DNA of 64,000 nt from Uranotaenia lowii (Eukaryota > Arthropoda > Insecta > Diptera > Culicidae): assembly GCF_029784155.1 (NCBI RefSeq), contig NC_073693.1, positions 315,937,536 to 316,001,535 of the forward strand, in the 5' to 3' direction. The notes under the pieces are model-generated. The model did not search any database and was not told where the DNA came from. It saw nothing but the letters and a program-made list of their open reading frames with translations. Positions 33,827 through 45,944 of this stretch are shown one piece after another. A program made the position numbers and the translations under genes. The stretch's first letter is position 1, and every line of letters starts with the position of its first letter.

Positions 33827-36800
33827 TTATTCTTTCTCTGATGTGACATCGTTGTCACGAATTGGTAAGATGCATATCTTCGAAATGCCTCTTTGGTAAC
33901 TTCCAGATTGCGTTCGAACAGTTACAACTCTGACATTACCATCTGACCCAGGGTGAATTTCTGACACTCTTCCGATTGCCCACTGTAATGGCGGTAAATT
34001 GTCCTCTTTAAGAACTACCATCGTTCCGACCTTGATGTTATCTCGCTGTTTTGACCATTTCGTTCTGTTATGCAGATCAGACAAGTATTGAGTTGACCAT
34101 CTTTTCCAAATTTGTTGGGCTGTTTTTTCCATTCTGTGCAATACATTTAAACGATTGTCTGGTACATCTTCCCAGTTCTGTTCTGGGGGAGCAGTGAGCG
34201 ATTTTTGAACCAAAAAATGACCAGGAGTAAGCACTTCGAAATCGTTTGGATCGTTACTACATGGAGTGAGCGGACGTGAATTTAGAACTGCCTCAATTTG
34301 TACAACGACAGTCTGCAGTTCTTCTAGACCCAACGTGCGTGTACCAATAGTGCGCTTCAAAAGTGATTTGAACGACTTCACTGCTGACTCCCAAAGTCCA
34401 CCAAAATTGGGTGATCGAGCTGGGATAAACTTAAATTCTATCCCCTGGTTTGCTGAGTGCTTTACAACCGATTCTTGGAAACTATTCTCGCTGAATAACT
34501 TGGAAAGCTCGTCGAGTTTCCGTTTGGCTCCAACAAAATTTCTGCCGTTATCACACATAATCAAACTTGGCGTGCTTCTTCGGCCACAAAACCGTTTGAA
34601 AGTGGCAAGAAACCCATCTGTTGACAAATCTGACGCAACTTCAAGATGCACAGCTTTCGTAACCAGACACACATAAATGGCTACAAATACCTTAACCGGG
34701 CGACATCGACGTTGGGGGTAAGTGACAAGGAATGGGCCGCAGTAATCTACTCCCACACGTTGAAATACTGGGTTTTGAGTCACTCTTTCCGGGGTTAAAT
34801 CAGCCATAAGCTGCTCTTGAATCTTGGGTCTAGCACGAAAACAGCGTACGCAATTATGGATTATTGACCGAGCCAAACTACCTGCATGAATTGGCCAAAA
34901 CTTCTGACGAACTGTTGCAATCAAAAGCTGCTGTCCAGCGTGAAACAACTTCTGATGGTAATACAACATGACTGATCTAGTAAGCGGATGTTTATAGTCC
35001 AAGATAAACGGATGTTTTCTAGTTTCAGAGATTGCTGCATTCTCTAATCGACCACCGACACAAATTATTCCATTCATCATGCGTGGATTGAGAGACAGCA
35101 ACTTTGAACTGACTGAAATCTGACGGTTATTCGACAAATCTGCATATTCTTTCGGAAAACTTTCTTTTTGGGACAATCTGACTAAGCACTGAAGGGCTTC
35201 TTCTAACTCTGATGCTGACAAATATCCGACTTTTCTGTTACTGTTGTTACACTTTTGCGCATTGAAACGAAATCGCAAAAAGTACGCGGTCAACCGAATT
35301 GAATCTACAAGTGAGGCTCTCAATTCAAATATCTCATTGGTTGTCAAAGAATCAGTGACGGCAGTGACAGCTCCTCTCTCTTCGAGCAAGGAACTGGGTA
35401 TTTCTGGGCAAACTTGTTGAGGTTGAGGCCAATGCGATTCCTCCAGTCGTAACCAATTGGGACCATGAAACCAAAGAGACTGATACTGTAACTGAGCGGG
35501 GGTCATTCCTCGCGATATGATATCCGCTGGGTTTTCTGTGCCTGCGACATGACTCCACACGCCCGACCGTGTAATGTGCTGGATTTCAGACACACGATTT
35601 GCCACAAAATTAGTCCATCTCGACGGTGAAGACGCAAGCCAACATTTAACTATCATCGAATCTGTCCAGAAAAAAGATTTGAAAGAAGACAGCTCCGTGC
35701 CTTTCACGAGCTTCTCAAACAGGTGAGCAAGCAGTAATGCAGACGATAGCTCTAACCTTGGAATTGACTGACGTTTCTTCTTTTTCTGGAGATTCTCTAG
35801 AGGGGCAACTCGTGATTTTGAGGTCATCAAGTGAACAACAGTTTCTCCCGATTCTGACACAGTTCTGACATAAATACAGGCCCCATAGGCCTTCTCTGAC
35901 GCATCACAAAATCCATGAATTTATAATGAACTGACTGTTTTACTGACACCCACCCATCGTGGTACTGACACATTATCTAACCCAATCAAATTTCTTCTGT
36001 ATTCATCCCAAGCGCTTTTCAAATCTTCGGTAAGTTCGTCATCCCATCCACATTGTAGTTTCCAAAGTTCTTGAACGAAAATTTTTGCCTGAATAATCAC
36101 AGGACCGACTAATCCCAATGGATCAAATAACTTGGAAACATCTGACAAAATTGACCTTTTCGTAATGGGTGCTGAACTCTTCCAACTTGGGGTACTAAAC
36201 CGAAAAACATCTGACTCTGGTTCCCATAACAATCCCAAAGTTTTCACCGTCGAGCTTGATGAATCAAGCTCCAAAACCGAACGTTCATCTCGAAGATTTT
36301 CAGGGATTTCTAAGAGTATTTCTGAGCTGTTCGAAACGTATTTTCGCAAGGACATACCTGCTGAGTCCATTAATTCTGACATTTCTTTGACTAACTGAAC
36401 ACCTTCTTCGATACTGTCAACTCCAGCAAGCATATCATCGACGTAGAAACAACGACCCAAAATCTTCGTCGCTAAGGGATGAGTTTTAGAACCCTGATCG
36501 GCTAGGACTTGCAAACACTTTGTTGCCAAGTAAGGCGCTGACGCTGTTCCGTAGGTTACTGTTAACAACTCGTAAGTGCGAAGGGGTTGATCGGTGGAGT
36601 CTCGCCAAAGAATTCTCTGCAATTTTTGGTCTGATTTCTGAATTTGGATCATACGGTACATTTTGGCAATATCTGCCACAATCGCAAACTGACACAATCT
36701 GAATCGCAAAACAATATCGATCAGCTCATCTTGTACAACCGGGCCAACCATAAGCGCATCATTCAAAGAGACTCCTGTCGACGACTTACAGGAAGCGTCG

Positions 36801-39241
36801 AAAACCACCCGTAACTTTGTCGTGGTACTTTCGGGCTTAAGAACTGCGTGATGCGGCAAATAGCAGCAAACTTCATTTAACTGACTTGAGCTGTCGATAA
36901 CTTCTGACATATGACCAAGACTCTGATACTCATGAATAAATTCAGAATACAACCTTTTCAATTCAGAATCCATTGATAATCGTTTCTCCAAACTCAAAAA
37001 CCGTTTCGTGGCGATAAGTTTAGAATCTCCAATCCGATTCAAAAAACCTTCTTTTTTGGGCAACGTTACAACAAATCTTCCTGACTCATCTCTGACAGTA
37101 GTATTCTTAAAAATCTCTTCACAAGCTGACTCTTCAATCGACTGAATGCTGCGAACATGACATGTTTCGAGCTCCCAAAAACGTGTAAGCTGATCTTGTA
37201 TGTCACCGACTGAACAGACATAAACTTCTGACTGAGAAACTGAATTTTGATTATTGGGCAATCTACCAGACACAATCCATCCGAAAACTGTATTCTGTAA
37301 TGTGGGTCCGTTCTCTAACGGCTTCATTCTTCCATCTGACAGTAAATCCATATAAAATTCGGCTCCAATTATAACATCAATTGGACCAGACTCATAAAAC
37401 CCAGGATCTGCTAAACAGGCCGAACTCGGCAGCGTAAGAATCGAAGGATCAAAAGCAGCAGTAGGCAGATCAACTGTCAACCTTGGCAGTACAAAAAATT
37501 GCATCCATTCTTTAAACTGTGAAATTCTGGGGGATCTGGAACCAACTTCTGCAGAAACTAACTTCGTAGAAACCATTTGAGAAGAGCCGATGCCTTGCAC
37601 CGACAAAAACGTTGGAGTTTCATGGAACTTAAGCCGTCGAGAGAATTCACGTGTCATCAAACAATGCTGAGAACACGAATCTAGCAGCGCACGTGCCAGA
37701 AGTGTATTTCCAAAACGATCCTTGATTCGGATCATCGCCGTGGACAGTAAAATATTACGAGACGGTGTAAACGGAAGTGCTACGTAATTCTGACTTGTGG
37801 TGGCTTGTGCGTTGTCTGGATTTGTGTTTGTGTTGTGTGAGTGGGTTTGCGCATGCTGTGTAGTGGTGTGCGCATGCTGTATTGGTCTTGAGTTGTGTTG
37901 TTGCTGTTGATTCATTGGCTGCGGTTGCGGTTGAAACGGTATTTGCTGCACCGAACGCGTTTGACTCTGCTGTCGGTATTGTGCCGAAAACTGCGACTGT
38001 GGAACGGAGGATCTGGAATGTAACATACTGTGGTGCTTCTGCTGACAATGATGGCAAGAACCTCGTTCACAATTTCGGTAGAAGTGGCCTGGCATCAAAC
38101 AATTCCGACACAACTTGTTGCGAATGGCAGCATCCATTCGCTCGGGAACCTTCATCCGTTGAAATTTGCCACACTGGAACGGTGAGTGCCATGGATCTGC
38201 ACAGAACGGACAACGTGAAACTGATCTGATGGTTGTATTACAAACTGCTGATCTCGTCTGACGGGCTTCGGATGGTGGATTTCTTGCAGAGGTGATTGAT
38301 TGGAGAACAGAGCAATGACCTTGCAGGAACAGTAGCAGCTCTTCGTACGTTGGGACCTCCTTAGACCCGTAATGCGTCTCCCATTGGCGCAATGTTGCAG
38401 AATCTAGCCTAGAACACAACATGTAGACTAATATTGTGCTCCAAGACTCCGTTGGCTCTCCGATTTTCTGCAACATCATCAAGTTTTTCTCGAACTCGCT
38501 GATGAGGAAGTTCAGACCGTCGTAATTCTCCTTTTTAAGCGGTTCGAGGGCGAAAAGAGCGTCGAGATGAGCCTTCACAATCAGCTTCTTATTTTCATAG
38601 CGAACTTGTAAAGTTTTCCAGGCGACATCGTAGTTTGCCTCTGAAAGCTCTATGTTGTTGATTTCCTTCAGTGCATCACCCTGTAGAGAGGAACGTAGGT
38701 ATGTAAACTTATCCATAGCCGTCAGATGCTCGTTGTCATGGATAAGGCTTCGGAAGGAATCCCGGAATGTAATCCACTCTCTTATTTTTCCACTGAAGGA
38801 CGGCAAACGTATCTCTGGTAGCTTTACTCTCGAAGTATTTCCTGACGCAGACTGACTCTGACTGTTGCTGGTTGTGTTCACACCTAAGGCATCCTTATCA
38901 CCTTGGAGTCTAAGGAGGTCACCTCGGATGGCGAAGTATCGGTCATCGAATTGTTGTAGAACCTTGTCGTTTTCCTCTTCACGTTGCTTGGCAATTTCTC
39001 CTTTGACTTCACTGTCAGCATCCTTCTGCTCTTTCTCATCCGCTTCATCCAGCAAAAGTTCAATTTTGCTCCGTATTTCAAAAAACTCACTGTACACAGT
39101 ATCAATCACATGCAATCTCGAACTTAATTGACACCGATCACTATCAATCTGATAGGTTTGGATGAATCTATCCGTACCATCAAAAATAACATATAACTGC
39201 CGTTCACGTTTTAGCAAAGCCTTCAGCGTACTTTTAGACAT
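33827..39241 (-). pseudogene. BEL/Pao gag-pol polyprotein, one in-frame stop
   Basis: Single frame of about 1,805 codons from ATG at 39239-39241 (MSKSTLKALLKRE) to a stop at 33827. The frame is open for 11 codons upstream but has no ATG there. Order: gag region with a PEIRLPSFSG motif (DUF1759 type); zinc knuckles (CRNCLMPGHFYRNC and a CHHC finger, about 37.9-38.2 kb). Next comes an aspartic protease with LLDSCSQ (37676-37681 encodes Asp-Ser). Reverse transcriptase follows with LRVVFDAS and the YVDD box at about 36432-36446. Then comes the Pao peptidase/RNase H region, interrupted by TAA at 35921-35923 just before its FCDAS motif. Integrase has HX4H and CX2C, D, D and E motifs ([27 protein letters not shown]), and a DUF5641-like C terminus follows. 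Apart from the stop everything looks intact, so this copy is defective only beyond RT unless the stop is read through. Confidence 0.93.
35921..35923 (-). other. Premature TAA in pol
   Basis: In-frame TAA (plus-strand TTA), four codons before the FCDAS RNase H motif. Frame and similarity continue unbroken on both sides, so one substitution is the simplest explanation. Confidence 0.9.
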
Positions 39242-39792
39242 TGCTACACTTTTAAATATCTGACACTGCACCAAATATGTTACACTTCAATATTAATTCA
39301 CTGACCGATAAATCAACTCGACGTTCCACAGTACCGCGACGAAACCGACAACTGGCAACCCTATTGACAGCAGCGAGGGGGAGGCAATCAATAAAAAACA
39401 GCAAAGTGAAAATGTAGCGGCAGAATCCGAGACCAAATTACAGCGTACAAGGCTCACACCACATGCAACAAACCAAGACTTACTCACATGCAAAATCTTT
39501 ATTATTTCTCTCAGGTAGGCCACATGCATCAAGCCACCAATCGTACACTTTACCGTTCTCGTAATAAACCAAAAAAACTTTCAGTTCCTCCTGGATCTGC
39601 TTCCAAAAAACTGCTCCCAGCTGATTGATTGCAATTTTCAATTGCACCGAAATCTGCGATGGCGTCGCGGCGTCGTCTCAGCAATAGCGATGGCGAATCC
39701 TGCGTCCAAAATGGTTCAGCTAGCAGGCAGGAACAATAGCTCGAACAGCTTCACTATTCCGCGGTCCACGGGGCTTCCACAAATGTCCTGAA
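39242..39792 (-). other. 5' leader of the BEL/Pao element
   Basis: About 550 bp between primer-binding site and gag start. No separate gene recognised; it presumably holds the packaging region. Confidence 0.6.
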
Positions 39793-39810
39793 TCTGGCTT
39801 CGAAGGACCA
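39793..39810 (-). promoter_or_regulatory. tRNA primer-binding site
   Basis: Three bases after the 5' LTR (element orientation), TGGTCCTTCGAAGCCAGA begins with the TGG expected opposite a tRNA CCA end. The primer tRNA is not identified here. Confidence 0.7.
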
Positions 39811-39813
39811 AAA

Positions 39814-40121
39814 TGTTCGGGGGAATCGTTCACCCAATCACGTTACCGGTTCGGACACTTGTCGGGGAATTCGCGGATCGTTATATTGAAACACTTTACT
39901 TTCGACTTGATTAATTCGCGGCGGTTTATTGCGAGATGGCTTACTGTCGACGGTGGTTTATGCTAAACTGTGCTGCTGCTGGCTGCTTCAGTCAGCTGTT
40001 TCGGTAGTCACATACTACCACACATACGCGACGGCATGACTGTCAAGCCGTGCGATGTTTTTTATCGCTGGGGGTGTTCAAGCATTTTGAATGTCGATAT
40101 GTTTTCCTTCCTTTTCTAACA
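39814..40121 (-). repeat. 5' LTR of the BEL/Pao element
   Basis: 308 bp, same length as the other LTR. In element orientation it starts TGTTAGAAAAGG and contains AATAAA (plus-strand TTTATT at 39925-39930), presumably with the element's promoter. Confidence 0.97.
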
Positions 40122-40332
40122 TTGTCAAAATTGTCAGAACTGTTAAAATTGCTAAAACTGTCAAAATTGCCAAAATTGTCAAAATTGTCAAAATTGTCAA
40201 AATTGTCAAAATTGTCAAAATTGTCAAAATTGTCAAAATTGTCAAAATTGTCAAAATTGTCAAAATTGTCAAAATTGTCAAAATTGTCAAAATTGTCAAA
40301 ATTGTCAAAATTGTCAAAATTGTTAAAATTAT
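40122..40332 (+). repeat. (TTGTCAAAA)n satellite, right part
   Basis: About 23 copies. The first few are degenerate (GTCAGAACTG, GTTAAAATTG), the remainder nearly perfect. Together with 32367-32409 it was one array of about 28 units before the retrotransposon inserted. The first five bases are the second copy of the TTGTC duplication. Confidence 0.97.
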
Positions 40333-42352
40333 CACTATAAAATGTATATCTAACGTTTGCTTCAAACTTTGAAGCTTTAAGGCTTACTGAGTATCAGCCA
40401 CATATCAAAATTGATCTGAAAAGTTCCACATTTCAAACCGGGCTATCAATAACGAGAGGAAACTTTTCAGCTGATACGTATCCACAGAGCTCCACCACAA
40501 TCTGTAACCAAAATAACCTCAATTTTCCGCAACGTCACCTTAGCTAGGTCGAGGGCGAAAAACCACACGCCGATCCGACTGGCAGCCATAACGTGAACAT
40601 TTCAACATTGAGCGAAAGGTCGAAAAAGCTACAAGCCAGACTAAATTTGCCGTGCCGCAATTCATCATTTTCCAGCTGACGGTTTCCGAGGGCGTGAAGC
40701 AAAAAAAAAAAATAAGTAGGTAAATCCACAACAATTTAATGCTGGGAATCCCCAGTTGAATTGAATCGGAAAAATCTGATATAAAAATTATTACCTTCAA
40801 TATAAGCGGTTGAAAAAATTTGGTTCCCCAACGTCATATTTTTGTCTGCGACGATGTAAGAAAAATCCTGGAAAACCTAATTGAATCAAAAGTAAGCGTT
40901 ACGCAATTGGCGAAAATCGAAGAAAACAGCCCTCCATCATCATTTCCCGTCAAAAAAAACTCCTCGTCCCAAATCAGGCCCCACAAGCAAAACGGGAGAA
41001 GGCAAACAAGTCGAAATTCAATTTAGACTCCCACATCCGTTTGGAAGTCGATTTTCTTTCACAGGAGGAACGAGAGAGCCTTTTTTCATACCTTCAAGCT
41101 TTCGATGCTCCATTCATTTTCCAACCGATATGGATCAATGGCTAATGTGTGGGAGTCACTGACAAGGTGCTGAGCTCGCCGGAATCCAGGAGAGGGTTCC
41201 AGGCTGTGTTGGAATGATAAAGATGACGATAATGATGGTGGTGGTGGCGAAGTGATTTGTGAGGTTTGCAAAATGAATCGCTCCATATGCTGGAGACCAC
41301 GTTGCTGATTCGAAGGAGTAAGTAGCAGACAGGTGGTTTTTGGGGGAAGAAACGGAAGCCCTATCGACGACGGAAATAAGGAAAGAGCAAAAAGGCGCCA
41401 ACCGGAATGGAGCATTCCGGCAAAAAGAAAGGGTTTTGTGTCGTTTCCTATATGGCATTTGCGGTCGGCTTATCGTCAACCGGAAACTTCTTTGATGTTC
41501 ATCTTAACGCTTTGTTGAACAAAACTGTAATTTGATACATCTTAATGGAGTGCAAGATTTATGAAATTTGTTTCTGATACTTTTCTTGTTTAAAAAGCGA
41601 TTTTAAAAATTTTGAAATTAGCATATTACGTTAAAATGTATGGTAATACATCTTGTGACAAAACTCCTCTAAGAAAAATCAATCAATGCTTTTCAAAAGT
41701 AATGCTTGGGAAGACAGGCTAATTAGATTTCTTACAACATCATTAGTCATGCATTGCCATCTACCTATTAAGGGCGGAACTTAAACTACAAACGAGAGCC
41801 CTTCATAATTAAATCCTACCGGCTTTACATTCAAAGAAACCCCTTTCAAGAAGCTCTTAAAATGGAATGAATCATTGAATCCATTTACGTTTCTTCAAAA
41901 GATCAATCAATTGTGAATACAATACAATACGCACTAGTGGTTTTCAATTTAGAACAGCATTCAGCCATTGGAAAAAAAAATTCTCGAGGCCCCTCATCTT
42001 TTAGCCAGAACTTAGTTAATGTAAGTTAGCTAGCGCAATTTAGCTGTATTCGGCTACGGTTGTTCAGGATATCTATGACTGGGTTACGTGTTTATTCACT
42101 TGTGTTCAATATATGAGGTTCTGAATTAGAAGCTCTTTTCTAGATTCTGTTTTATGGCATTTAATAGGCAAAGCATGCTCTGTTGTGTTGTGAGCCTAGT
42201 TGGTTGAAAGATTCAATTGAATCAAAACAATCGATAGATTTCTTTTAATTCAACCACGGTAAATGCAAAGTTCATATACCGGCAACTTACTACCTCCTTC
42301 ATTGAGCGTTTCCGATTGATGAATGTTCGGCAGTTGTCAGTTTTTTGGGACT
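40333..42352. other. Intergenic DNA
   Basis: GC-richer patches at 40540-40800 and 41040-41520 have open frames on both strands, but I recognise no protein and see no splice pattern. They may be intronic or regulatory DNA of an unseen gene. Confidence 0.4.
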
Positions 42353-42600
42353 CCCGAGCAGACTTTGATGCCCAAATCGATAGCAGAGTGAGATCAAAAT
42401 AAGGTGTCAACAGCAAATTGAGAGCATCATAAGCTGTTAGTTTTTTAACGATAGCAAAACAAGGCATCATTAAGGTTGCAATGAAATTTTATTTGATAGC
42501 AAGCGAAACCAAATTCAGCTTTCAACAGCAAGCTGTTAGCACAACTGTTAGCATTATTTGGTATAAAATATCCAATAGCAAACTAGGTTTTATTTTTCCA
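42353..42600 (+). mobile_element. CCCGAGCAGAC MITE, copy 3 (divergent subfamily)
   Basis: Starts CCCGAGCAGACTTTGATGCC and contains CAAATCGATAGCA and AAGGTGTCAACAGCAAA, matching the reverse complement of 9255-9499. The right edge is approximate. Confidence 0.6.
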
Positions 42601-42890
42601 ATAATATACTATTCTGGAGTCAAAATGACAGTATTGTTAGTCGAGTTTACCCGATATGAAAATCAGGTATTATTTAGGTTTCATATTATTTCAAAGAGTA
42701 ACCAATTTGTTTGTTTATTTGTCTGGGATTTTAACACTATCGTGATATTCATCCCTTAAAAAAGATGAAATGGTGACGTGGTAGAATCCAGAACAAAGAG
42801 TAACCAAGTACTTTGTTACTCTTTTAAAAAAAAGTAACTTGAGTGATACATGATTTTGATACCGGCTAAATATCACGTGATCTGAAAAAT

Positions 42891-43083
42891 GGGCTTGTGA
42901 TATAGCTCAGTTGGCAAGTCTGTTGTCTTCTGAGCCGATGTCCACGAGTTCGAGCCCAAGAGTAAACATCGAACACAGTTGTACCGGATAAGTTTTTCAA
43001 TAACGATCCGCCAACTGTAACGTTGATAAAGTCGCGAATGCCATAAAGATGGTAAAACGACTATAATCGAAACAAAAAAAAAA
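42891..43083 (+). mobile_element. tRNA-derived SINE with intact target duplication
   Basis: 193 bp. The A box TAGCTCAGTTGG (near 42903) and a B-box-like GAGTTCGAGCC sit at tRNA spacing, followed by a tRNA-unrelated body and an A-rich tail. GTGATCTGAAAAAT flanks it exactly at 42877-42890 and 43084-43097, a 14-bp target-site duplication typical of LINE-mobilised SINEs. The perfect duplication suggests a fairly recent insertion. Confidence 0.92.
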
Positions 43084-43097
43084 GTGATCTGAAAAAT

Positions 43098-44210
43098 ACA
43101 TTTTTTCCATGGATAATTCCGGAGCCTTGCAAATGTCTCGCGTAACATTTTAAAAAGGCGAAACAAGCAGAAAAACGTGTTCGAAATTTCGAAACGCCTA
43201 ATAAAAACTTATTCGAAAAAGATCAAGCGTATTCAATTAATGATCGGTGATTATCAAGAAATGCTACATTTTATCAGTGAGTTTCTCAAATTAAGAAATT
43301 AGGTTGTCAATCATTAAATAGTCACATTTGACAATAGTTAAGCAGATAAAAACACTGAAATGTCAAATTGGGCTGATTAAATCACCGACCAGTGAAGAGG
43401 TACAAAATTTTGTTTCTTTAAAATGATCATTATCAAAACTATTTTTAAGTTTTTAGAAAATTTAGCATTAAACAGAATAACAAATTTCATCACTCTGAGC
43501 ATGCTTGCCTTATCTAGAACAAAAGCTTTGTTGATTTCGTTTGATTCCGGCACGAGTTTTTATCTTAAACGATTATTTACAATCTTTTCAAAATTTACTC
43601 AGTGTTTGTCTACAATGTTCTGTTTTGACACAGTTTAAACAAATTGATAATGTTCAGTAAAGATAAAGCGATTAAGTTAAAGAAAAATTTAAGATTCTTG
43701 CCTAGAAGTAAAAAAAATGCTGCAACGATTTTCTATTTTCCTCAACAACAACAACTAAGTTCCAATTTCAACATGCTGTCATAATTTCGGCTTTGTTTCG
43801 CCCAATCAAAAACCTTCGCCTACTTTTTGTCAACTTGAATACACCTGATTTACTTTTTTTTCTAGCGCTGCTTGAACCTTTTTAAAAACTATGTTAAAGA
43901 TAAATGTATGAATTATTTAAACTTAATTGGGTTTGTGTCAAAAAAATTTCAAACGACAATTAAAAAAAGTCGTCTCGATTTTTTTTTTAAATATATGCGC
44001 CCTTTCGTTATATCAGGCTATAAAAGTTGTTTACATTCTTAAGTGGTGGTGCTGTACGGGCTGTGCATGTTTAAAAATCTTAAAATTATCGAAATATTTG
44101 TTTTTTTTTAACTGTGACAAAGATGCTTTTATTGAATAATTCAAAAGGTAAGTGAGCCTTTAGATATTCTTTCGTAATAACGCATAAAGTTGCTTGTTTT
44201 TATCTTCCAG
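43098..44210. other. Noncoding DNA before the unrecognised gene's exon
   Basis: AT-rich, ending in a strong polypyrimidine tract and CAG (44208-44210). Confidence 0.5.
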
Positions 44211-44508
44211 ATTACCGAACGAGAAAAGAATATTTCGGAAGAGCCCGTTACGATGCCGGTATGAACAAATGCTGTTTCTGCTGTCGCTACGAATCAATGT
44301 ACCAGAACCATGTGGAAGCGGAATTTCAACGATGTACAGTGGTCTGCGGAACCTGTCTGCGATTTAGATTCCGGCTATGGCTACAATGGAACAATGTTTG
44401 TTACAACAGATATCACGGATAAATTGTCTAAACCGCTTTGTGAGAAACTAGCTGGGACTAAGTGCTTAATGATAATTATGAACAGAAGGCAGGCATATCC
44501 GGATCGAA
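44211..44508 (+). pseudogene. Exon of an unrecognised gene, possibly frameshifted
   Basis: Follows a textbook acceptor (GCTTGTTTTTATCTTCCAG). The first frame reads YRTRKEYFGRARYDAG then MNKCCFCCRYESMYQNHVEA and CTVVCGTCL, ending in a stop at 44415-44417. It is Cys- and His-rich and may form a zinc-binding fold. A second frame is open from 44310 to 44522 (DLDSGYGYNGTMFVTTDITD, KLSKPLCEKLAG). A possible donor (AA|GTAAGA) is at 44509. Both frames look protein-like where the other weakens, which suggests a frameshift within the exon. I do not recognise the protein. Its membership in the same gene as 47532-48240 is inferred from strand and proximity. Confidence 0.45.
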
Positions 44509-45944
44509 GTAAGAAGCGTTAAAAAAATTCATCCACCGTATGCAGGTACTGTTTAAATCTTTTTTTAATTAATAATATTTTGAATTGTCAAAAATCACGG
44601 CTGGAGCTAATTGTGCTCGTTTTCGTTTGCTAAATCGGCATGAAAGGCCTTATAATTCGGCCTTATAAATCGATCCGGATAGCAATTTTTGTTGAACCAA
44701 TTGAAAAGCACAGTAGCAGGAAGATACAGAGAATTTTTTGTTTATTTCACTTTTTTCAAGAACATGTTTTGTTATTCTACTAATGAAGCAAATTTTAATC
44801 GCCTTTGTATATGCAAGCCTTTCTTTATAAAGTATGTTTTTATGATGCATAAGCAAAGTCTCGAGCACATTTCTAGAAATTTCAACATAAATTTAGGCGT
44901 TAAGCGGACAAGTAAAGAGAAAAATTTTGACGATAACCGACAATTATTACCTTAACTAACTTCAGATTGAAACCTAAAATTTAGAAAAAATACACAAAAT
45001 CTTTTCAAGTTTCATATTTAGGTTCAGCATTTGGACTCAAAGTTCAGATCTCACATAATTACAACAATTACAAAATCTAATGATCGATAGTTTATCGGCG
45101 TTTTTAAGTTTGAAACTATGATACGCTAGAAAATTGGTAAGAACGAAAGTATTGAAAATAATTAGTGCAAATGCGTAGTATATGAACCGTCTACTATTTA
45201 CAGTTTCAAATAGTGTTTCCATTAATATCGAAGGACAGTTTAATCACAATTCAACAGACAGTTTATTTTTAAACATACGATTTTTGGTATGCCTTTTATC
45301 ATTCTGTATACCGTCAGGGCTAATCAACTATATAGTTAAACATAATTCATTTTATATCACTTCAAATTTGGAAGCATATTTTTAACGCCTTTTCATATGC
45401 AATAAACGAACCTGGGAAAATGGAAAAAAAAAGTTCTTTCTTTCAATAAATATTACAAAGACTTAAGTGGTATCTGATTTTGCTCTTCATTAACTCTTTT
45501 TGACATCGTACGGAATATACAATTTCAATACTTTTGTGGAATACACCACAGGATTGCTTACAATTAAATATAATTTTATACTTTACTATACTTCGAACAT
45601 GTAAATGTAAAAAAAAAATCAAAAATACTAGTTATCAGCTTTCAGCTTTTTTATTAGTTCAAGATTTTTATTCTTATTTGGAATATTGTGAGAATGACTG
45701 TTATAACAAAAATCAAACTTTATTTGGAATCTGAGTTAAAAATATTTCAAATTGAAATTAATGACTGATTTGATCTGTCATTTTTTGATGTCATACATTT
45801 CGAATCTACCATAAATATAGTAGAAAATCAGTCAATTTGAAAAAATTGAAAGTTAAACCGTCTACAGATTTGTATTAACCTTAATTGCTAACACGTTGCA
45901 TATCTGTAGGCGACATGGTTACTCGAACAAACTTCTGTAGCAAA
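44509..45944. other. Noncoding DNA, probable intron
   Basis: AT-rich. Nothing recognisable. Confidence 0.4.

Larger units (their letters stand above)
32410..40121 (-). mobile_element. Complete BEL/Pao LTR retrotransposon
   Basis: Length 7,712 bp, transcribed on the minus strand. LTRs of 308 bp begin TGTTAG and end CGAACA in element orientation and differ, by my reading, at one position. TTGTC flanks both sides as a 5-bp target duplication, the usual length for BEL/Pao. A primer-binding site follows the 5' LTR and a purine-rich AAGGCGGGCGGCATA precedes the 3' LTR. Gag, protease, reverse transcriptase, RNase H and integrase domains are in one frame in BEL/Pao order. One in-frame TAA interrupts the frame; no envelope frame is seen. 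The near-identical LTRs show a recent insertion. Confidence 0.97.

Noticed and set aside
40050..40372. Repeat proteins (Lys-Leu-Ser, Ile-Val-Lys, Leu-Thr-Ile)
   Set aside because: Translation of the (TTGTCAAAA)n array.
42891..42970. Functional tRNA gene
   Set aside because: A and B boxes are present, but the arms pair poorly and the unit continues into an A-tailed body with target duplications, so it is a SINE.
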